A stretch of 7,577 nucleotides of DNA, taken from an uncultured Clostridia bacterium (GTDB taxonomy: Bacteria; Bacillota; Clostridia; Lachnospirales; Lachnospiraceae). Of the stretch, positions 4,408 to 7,577 are shown in pieces. The first letter of the stretch is position 1; the number at the start of each line of letters is the position of its first letter. Where the stretch lies: assembly GCA_947178045.1 (NCBI GenBank), contig CAMWWR010000078.1, forward strand, positions 1 to 7,577. Reading direction: 5' to 3'. A program made the translations under genes and the position numbers. Under the pieces are notes generated by a model, which saw nothing but the letters and a program-made list of their open reading frames with translations, searched no databases and was not told the origin of the DNA.

Positions 4408-5791
4408 CATCGCGCCGCAGAAGGAACAGCGCGTACAGGTTCGGGACAGCGAGAAACAGATTGGCAAAATCCGTCAGCTCCCAGATCAGGCCCATCGACA
4501 GGATGGTGCCGAGGAAAATCATGACAATGTAGCAGGTCTTGTAGCAGAAAATGCCGCGCTCTCCGACAAGGAAGAGGGTGGCTTTTTCGCCGAAATAGGA
4601 CCAGCCGGTCAACGTGGCGAAGGCGAACGCCATCAGGCAGAGGTTGAGCAGTACGGGGCCGCCTGCGGAAAGGCGCAGGAAGGCGGCCGTTGTGAGCTCG
4701 TTCATCGAGAAGCCCGCAAGGCTTTCCGGGGCGGCGATGGCGGTTGAAAGGATGGCCAGCCCGGTCAGCGCGCAGATCACGACCGTATCCCAGAACGTAG
4801 CGGTCATGGAGATCAGCGCCTGTGTCTGCGGGTCGGGAGTTTCCGCGTCCGCTGCGGCGATCGCGGCCGTTCCGAGCCCGGCCTCGTTCGTGAAGAGTCC
4901 GCGCGTCACGCCGTAGCGGACGGCGCTCATAAATGCGCCGGAGAGTGTGCCGGCCGTGACCGCCTTCACGGAAAAGGCGGAGCGCAGCATCAGCGCGACC
5001 GCGCCGGGAAGGCAGTTAAAATTTTTGCCGAGGATCAGGAGGCAGCAGAACAAAAAAAGTCCGCCCATGATCGGGACGAGCCGGATGCAGAATTTGTGAA
5101 TTCTTCCCGCACCGCCGACGATCACAAGGCCGACGAGCAGCGCGAGCGCGATGCCGACCGGGATGCGGGGCAGGCCGAAGGAAACCGCTGCGTCCGCGAA
5201 GGCGCGCGCCTGTGTGGAGCAGGTCATGCCGCAGGCCGCGAAGACGACCGCGCCGGCGTAGATGCGGGCAAGTCCCTTTTTGTGCAGCCGGTGCTCCAGC
5301 ACGACCATCGGGCCGCCGCTGTAGCTGCCGTCGGCATTTTTCCTGCGGTGGAGGACGGAGAGGAAGCACTCGGCGTAGGAGGTGGCCATGCCGAAAATTC
5401 CGGTCAGAAAGCACCAGAACAGCGCGCCCGGACCGCCGAAATAAATGGCCGAGGACACGCCGATGATATTGCCGGTGCCGAGCGTGGCGGCGAGCGTCGT
5501 GGTGAGCGCCATCAGACCGGATACTTTATGGGAGGGGGAAGAGCTCTTTTGACCGGAAGTCTGCTTTGGCGCGGCTGCGGTGTCCCCGCCGGTGCGCTTT
5601 GTTCCGGCTTTTGCTTTCTTACTGCCTGCTTCGCCATTGGTAACGGAGTAGCGGATGCCCTTGAACAGCTGTTTTTGGACGCCGCCGGTATGTACGGTGA
5701 AATAAAGGTGGAACAGGCTTAAGACAACAAGCATCGGCCCGCCCCAGAAAACGGAGTTTATGCGGGCGAGAAGGGATTCCAGATATTGCAT
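4385..5791 (-). CDS. AGCS-family sodium:alanine/glycine symporter
   Basis: The protein has 468 residues, near the usual family length, and imports alanine or glycine with sodium across the cytoplasmic membrane. A longer frame begins at 5830, but the ATG at 5791 has AAGGAG six bases upstream and gives the usual N-terminus (MQYLESLLARINSVFWGGP), so it is preferred. About ten to eleven hydrophobic segments are visible. Family signatures are LGTGNIIGVSSAIYFGGPGA (104-123) in the substrate/sodium-binding region, RGLFTNEAGLGTA (297-309) and GWSYFGE (396-402). Unusually, residues about 51-90, between the first helix and the LGTGN region, form a hydrophilic lysine-, alanine- and serine-rich cytoplasmic loop longer than I expect for the family. 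The stop is TAG. The 3' end overlaps the convergent GNAT gene. Terminators upstream separate it from the next minus-strand gene, so it is probably transcribed alone. Confidence 0.9.
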   Translation of the reverse strand: MQYLESLLARINSVFWGGPMLVVLSLFHLYFTVHTGGVQKQLFKGIRYSVTNGEAGSKKAKAGTKRTGGDTAAAPKQTSGQKSSSPSHKVSGLMALTTTLAATLGTGNIIGVSSAIYFGGPGALFWCFLTGIFGMATSYAECFLSVLHRRKNADGSYSGGPMVVLEHRLHKKGLARIYAGAVVFAACGMTCSTQARAFADAAVSFGLPRIPVGIALALLVGLVIVGGAGRIHKFCIRLVPIMGGLFLFCCLLILGKNFNCLPGAVALMLRSAFSVKAVTAGTLSGAFMSAVRYGVTRGLFTNEAGLGTAAIAAADAETPDPQTQALISMTATFWDTVVICALTGLAILSTAIAAPESLAGFSMNELTTAAFLRLSAGGPVLLNLCLMAFAFATLTGWSYFGEKATLFLVGERGIFCYKTCYIVMIFLGTILSMGLIWELTDFANLFLAVPNLYALFLLRRDVTCRKIE

Positions 5792-5797
5792 GGGGTT

Positions 5798-5803
5798 CTC
5801 CTT
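5798..5803 (-). promoter_or_regulatory. Shine-Dalgarno site fixing the symporter start
   Basis: On the minus strand AAGGAG lies six bases before the ATG at 5791. The alternative in-frame ATGs further upstream (5830 and 5824) have no such site. The chosen start also removes 13 residues not expected in this family. Confidence 0.7.
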
Positions 5804-5832
5804 AAGGCTGTAGGAAGCTTTCATGTCCATAC

Positions 5833-5838
5833 AGTATA
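5833..5838 (-). promoter_or_regulatory. Possible -10 box of the symporter promoter
   Basis: TATACT on the minus strand matches the -10 consensus except for one base and would start transcription about 35 bases before the symporter ATG. The -35 region at 17-base spacing (TACTTC) is poor. It lies downstream of both terminators, as expected for an independently transcribed gene. Confidence 0.3.
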
Positions 5839-5872
5839 TGCCTGTCAGAGAGAGGGAAGTACAGGAGAACAG

Positions 5873-5895
5873 AAAAAATCCCGGAAAGCGCCGGG
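5873..5895 (-). terminator. Second, short intrinsic terminator
   Basis: Read on the minus strand, CCCGG and CCGGG pair around a six-base loop and are followed by A and six T residues (5878-5873). It lies 14 bases beyond the main terminator at 5909-5946 and would catch read-through from the gene ending at 5943. Confidence 0.5.
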
Positions 5896-5908
5896 CGTTT
5901 GGATCAGG

Positions 5909-5946
5909 CTGAAAAAAGGGGCTGTCGCAACAGCCCCTTTTTTCAG
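5909..5946 (-). terminator. Strong, symmetric intrinsic terminator
   Basis: A perfect 17-base-pair stem (5909-5925 with 5930-5946) encloses the four-base loop CGCA. It has the classic A-tract, GGGGCTGT core and T-tract, so it can work on both strands. On the minus strand it ends the gene whose TGA stop (5945-5943) lies within the stem base. It also insulates the symporter from that gene. Confidence 0.9.
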
Positions 5947-7133
5947 TGAGTTACTTCGATCTCCTTCACAATCGTTTTTCCGTCCCTTAGAACCGTCACC
6001 GTCACTTTCCGCGCATCCGCCGCGAGTACGAGGGAAGCCCGTTCTTTCTCCGTGAGGTTTTCCAGACCGGACAGCGGGTAAATCTCCCAATCCCTGCCCG
6101 CCGCCTGATAGTAAAGCTTCGGCTGTGCAGTATCGAGTCCGGAAGCAACTGCCCGGCAGGTTTCGTCGTCATAGCACCAGTTCAGCATGTCTGCCGCTAA
6201 TTTTTCACGCGGATAATCACGCGGATAGATGTGGAAAATCCCGCCGTCATCCATACTATTATATGTGACGCTCATCCCGTCGGACGGGCGATGCAGGCGT
6301 TCGAGGTGTGCACCGCTTCGGATGATTTCCACAGCATGGGTTCTCAGACTGTTGCGAAAATCCTCCACTTTTTGCGGCGTATCCAGCCCGATTCCGCCCG
6401 TAATAATAATATAGTGCGTATCGTCAGTGTAATAAATAATGCTTCCCGGCATCATGGTCTCCGGGAGCAGCAGTCCCTCCACAAAGCCGTTCTCATCCGG
6501 CAGCGCAAAACGGATGTCCGCAAGCTTGTCAAAAATGGTTTCCACGTTCGGATCTTCCTTCAACTCGGTAATCCGGAAAAGAATGCCCTCATAAACCACG
6601 AACGCATTTTCGAAATCATAGCGGTAAATATGGCTTCCAAACGGCTGCTCTTCCCCGGTCTGCAAATTGAAATAATTGAAGCCGACCGCCGCAATGGAGA
6701 GATCATCGCTGGTGCTTAACCGGAATAAATCGTCGAATTCCCTGGCTGTAACAAGCTCTTTGCGGTATTCGCCCACGGAGCAGGTACGCGTTCCGGATAT
6801 CAGGTAATCCGGCCCGAATTTGAGCTGGACGCCGATAAACTGCTCTATTTCCTCCTGTGAGATACTGCTTCCCGAAGAGTGCGGCGGGATAAAATAGTCC
6901 GTGACCAGCCAGCTTCCGGTAAGCGTGCGCCAGGTGAAATCGTATTCCACCTCTTCCTTTCCGACAAGAATATAGCCGTTTTTGTTTTCGGCAGGCGCAA
7001 GGAAAAGAGTGGTTACGGATTCCGCGTAAGCAAGGTGTGAGGGCCTCTTAAAAAAAGTCAGGGCAGCGCTTCGGTTCTCTTTCAACACAAGGATTTCCGT
7101 GTCATCAAAAGTATAGCTGCTGCGGGATGGCAT
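5943..7133 (-). CDS. Unrecognised repeat-containing protein, probably the 3' part of an interrupted gene
   Basis: The frame has 396 codons from an ATG at 7133. I do not recognise a named family. Residues 39-61 (ESVTTLFLAPAENKNGY, then KEE) repeat a segment of the upstream frame. Residues about 72-191 (GSWLVTDYFIPP, ISQEEIEQFIGVQLKFG, EYRKEL, then YEGILFRITEL) read as a beta-rich, lipocalin-like domain of a type I associate with secreted or lipoproteins of Bacillota. The rest (about 192-396) has alternating strands and is unknown. No signal peptide is present. No ribosome binding site lies 5-12 bases before the ATG, and the upstream frame ends only nine bases before it, in the same reading frame, at a TAG. 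The ATG is thus probably not a true start; the protein is more likely the continuation of the upstream coding sequence. Confidence 0.55.
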   Translation of the reverse strand: MPSRSSYTFDDTEILVLKENRSAALTFFKRPSHLAYAESVTTLFLAPAENKNGYILVGKEEVEYDFTWRTLTGSWLVTDYFIPPHSSGSSISQEEIEQFIGVQLKFGPDYLISGTRTCSVGEYRKELVTAREFDDLFRLSTSDDLSIAAVGFNYFNLQTGEEQPFGSHIYRYDFENAFVVYEGILFRITELKEDPNVETIFDKLADIRFALPDENGFVEGLLLPETMMPGSIIYYTDDTHYIIITGGIGLDTPQKVEDFRNSLRTHAVEIIRSGAHLERLHRPSDGMSVTYNSMDDGGIFHIYPRDYPREKLAADMLNWCYDDETCRAVASGLDTAQPKLYYQAAGRDWEIYPLSGLENLTEKERASLVLAADARKVTVTVLRDGKTIVKEIEVTH

Positions 7134-7142
7134 TTGGATGTA

Positions 7143-7577
7143 CTAACAGCCGTCCTCATAAATCATGTCGCCGCTTTCCTCCGTCAGATCATTCGGGTTC
7201 GGAACATACCTGGACAGCGCTTTTCCGAAAAGAGCGCGGATTTCATCGTCCAGTGCTTCGGCGCTGACCCTGGCGTAGGCGGTTGTTGTGCCAAGGAGTT
7301 TTGAATAGCGGTTCACCGGTTCCCCGTTGAAAGTACGGCTGTAGCAGTTCAATAAATAATCCTTCCAGAACACAGCGTCAAGGTCGGCTTCCTCTCTGAA
7401 ATCCGGCATAAAGAGGGTGGAGCGCTGCAGCATTGAAATGTCGCGGTTGGAAAGCGGAAAGAGCATATCCTCATTTTTTATATCCGCTTCCTGTGCTTTT
7501 TCCTCTTTGCCAGCAATGATATAGCCGTATTCTGTTTCCGCAGGCGCAAGGTGGAGTGTAATCAGTGAAACCGGGGA
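7143..7577 (-). CDS. Upstream part of the same repeat-containing coding sequence, 5' end outside window
   Basis: The frame is open from the right edge for 144 residues and ends in TAG (7145-7143). An internal ATG at 7466 has no ribosome binding site, so the gene starts outside the window. Visible residues 3-26 (VSLITLHLAPAETEYGYIIA, then GKEE) match residues 38-61 of the downstream frame at 15 of 24 positions without gaps, with the same spacing of LAPAE, GY and GKEE. The remaining residues (DYLLNCYSRTFNGEPV, RYSKLLG, LDDEIRALFGKAL) look like a mixed helix-strand unit that breaks off at IYEDGC. The next codons after the stop (YIQMPSRSSYTFDD) continue the pattern naturally. A nonsense mutation, programmed read-through, or two tandem genes are all possible; a single interrupted gene seems most likely. 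Function is unknown. Confidence 0.6.
   Translation of the reverse strand, partial: SPVSLITLHLAPAETEYGYIIAGKEEKAQEADIKNEDMLFPLSNRDISMLQRSTLFMPDFREEADLDAVFWKDYLLNCYSRTFNGEPVNRYSKLLGTTTAYARVSAEALDDEIRALFGKALSRYVPNPNDLTEESGDMIYEDGC

Noticed and set aside
5096..5722. A 208-codon plus-strand frame inside the symporter gene
   Set aside because: It is an antisense shadow in GC-rich sequence. Its product is alanine-, arginine- and glutamate-rich with no domain, while the minus strand encodes a clear AGCS transporter.

Overview
The window looks like a stretch of a Clostridia-type (Bacillota) chromosome, probably a gut-associated Lachnospiraceae or Oscillospiraceae relative. This is inferred from purine-rich Shine-Dalgarno sites, sigma-A type promoters, a TTG start, intrinsic terminators and tRNA genes without an encoded CCA. 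No 16S or other taxonomic marker is present, so the placement is tentative.

Bases 1 to about 520 appear to be the end of an integrated element (prophage or integrative element). They hold the end of a small two-helix membrane protein (2-247), a non-coding stretch with short repeats and a strong promoter reading outwards (377-405), and then the displaced 3' half of a tRNA-Lys(UUU) gene (509-555), the expected signature of an attachment site. Host sequence resumes there, with an intact tRNA-Leu(UAG) (676-755) and its terminator (762-804).

Bases 813-2167 are clearly AT-richer than what follows. They hold an extended -10 promoter, a possible 34-residue peptide, a papain/C39-fold protein resembling the BtrH N-terminal family, and a three-repeat Sel1-like protein. 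This looks like accessory cargo next to a tRNA integration hotspot.

From about 2200 the GC content rises. A GNAT acetyltransferase with a TTG start overlaps by 4 bases a YafY-type WYL regulator (2760-3686). Just after the regulator is an inverted repeat overlapping the -35 box of a promoter that drives a second GNAT protein (3817-4407), so this regulator probably controls that promoter. The second GNAT gene converges on, and overlaps by 23 bases, a minus-strand AGCS-family sodium:alanine/glycine symporter (4385-5791).

From 5873 to the right edge come tandem terminators and then minus-strand coding sequence for an unrecognised repeat-containing protein. This is split into two open frames (7143-7577, incomplete, and 5943-7133) that lie in the same reading frame and are divided by one TAG codon. 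The downstream part has no convincing ribosome binding site and starts inside what looks like a repeat unit. It is most simply one gene interrupted by a nonsense codon, or read through. This and the attachment-site structure are the two observations most worth following. I do not see a demonstrably new defence or biosynthetic system.
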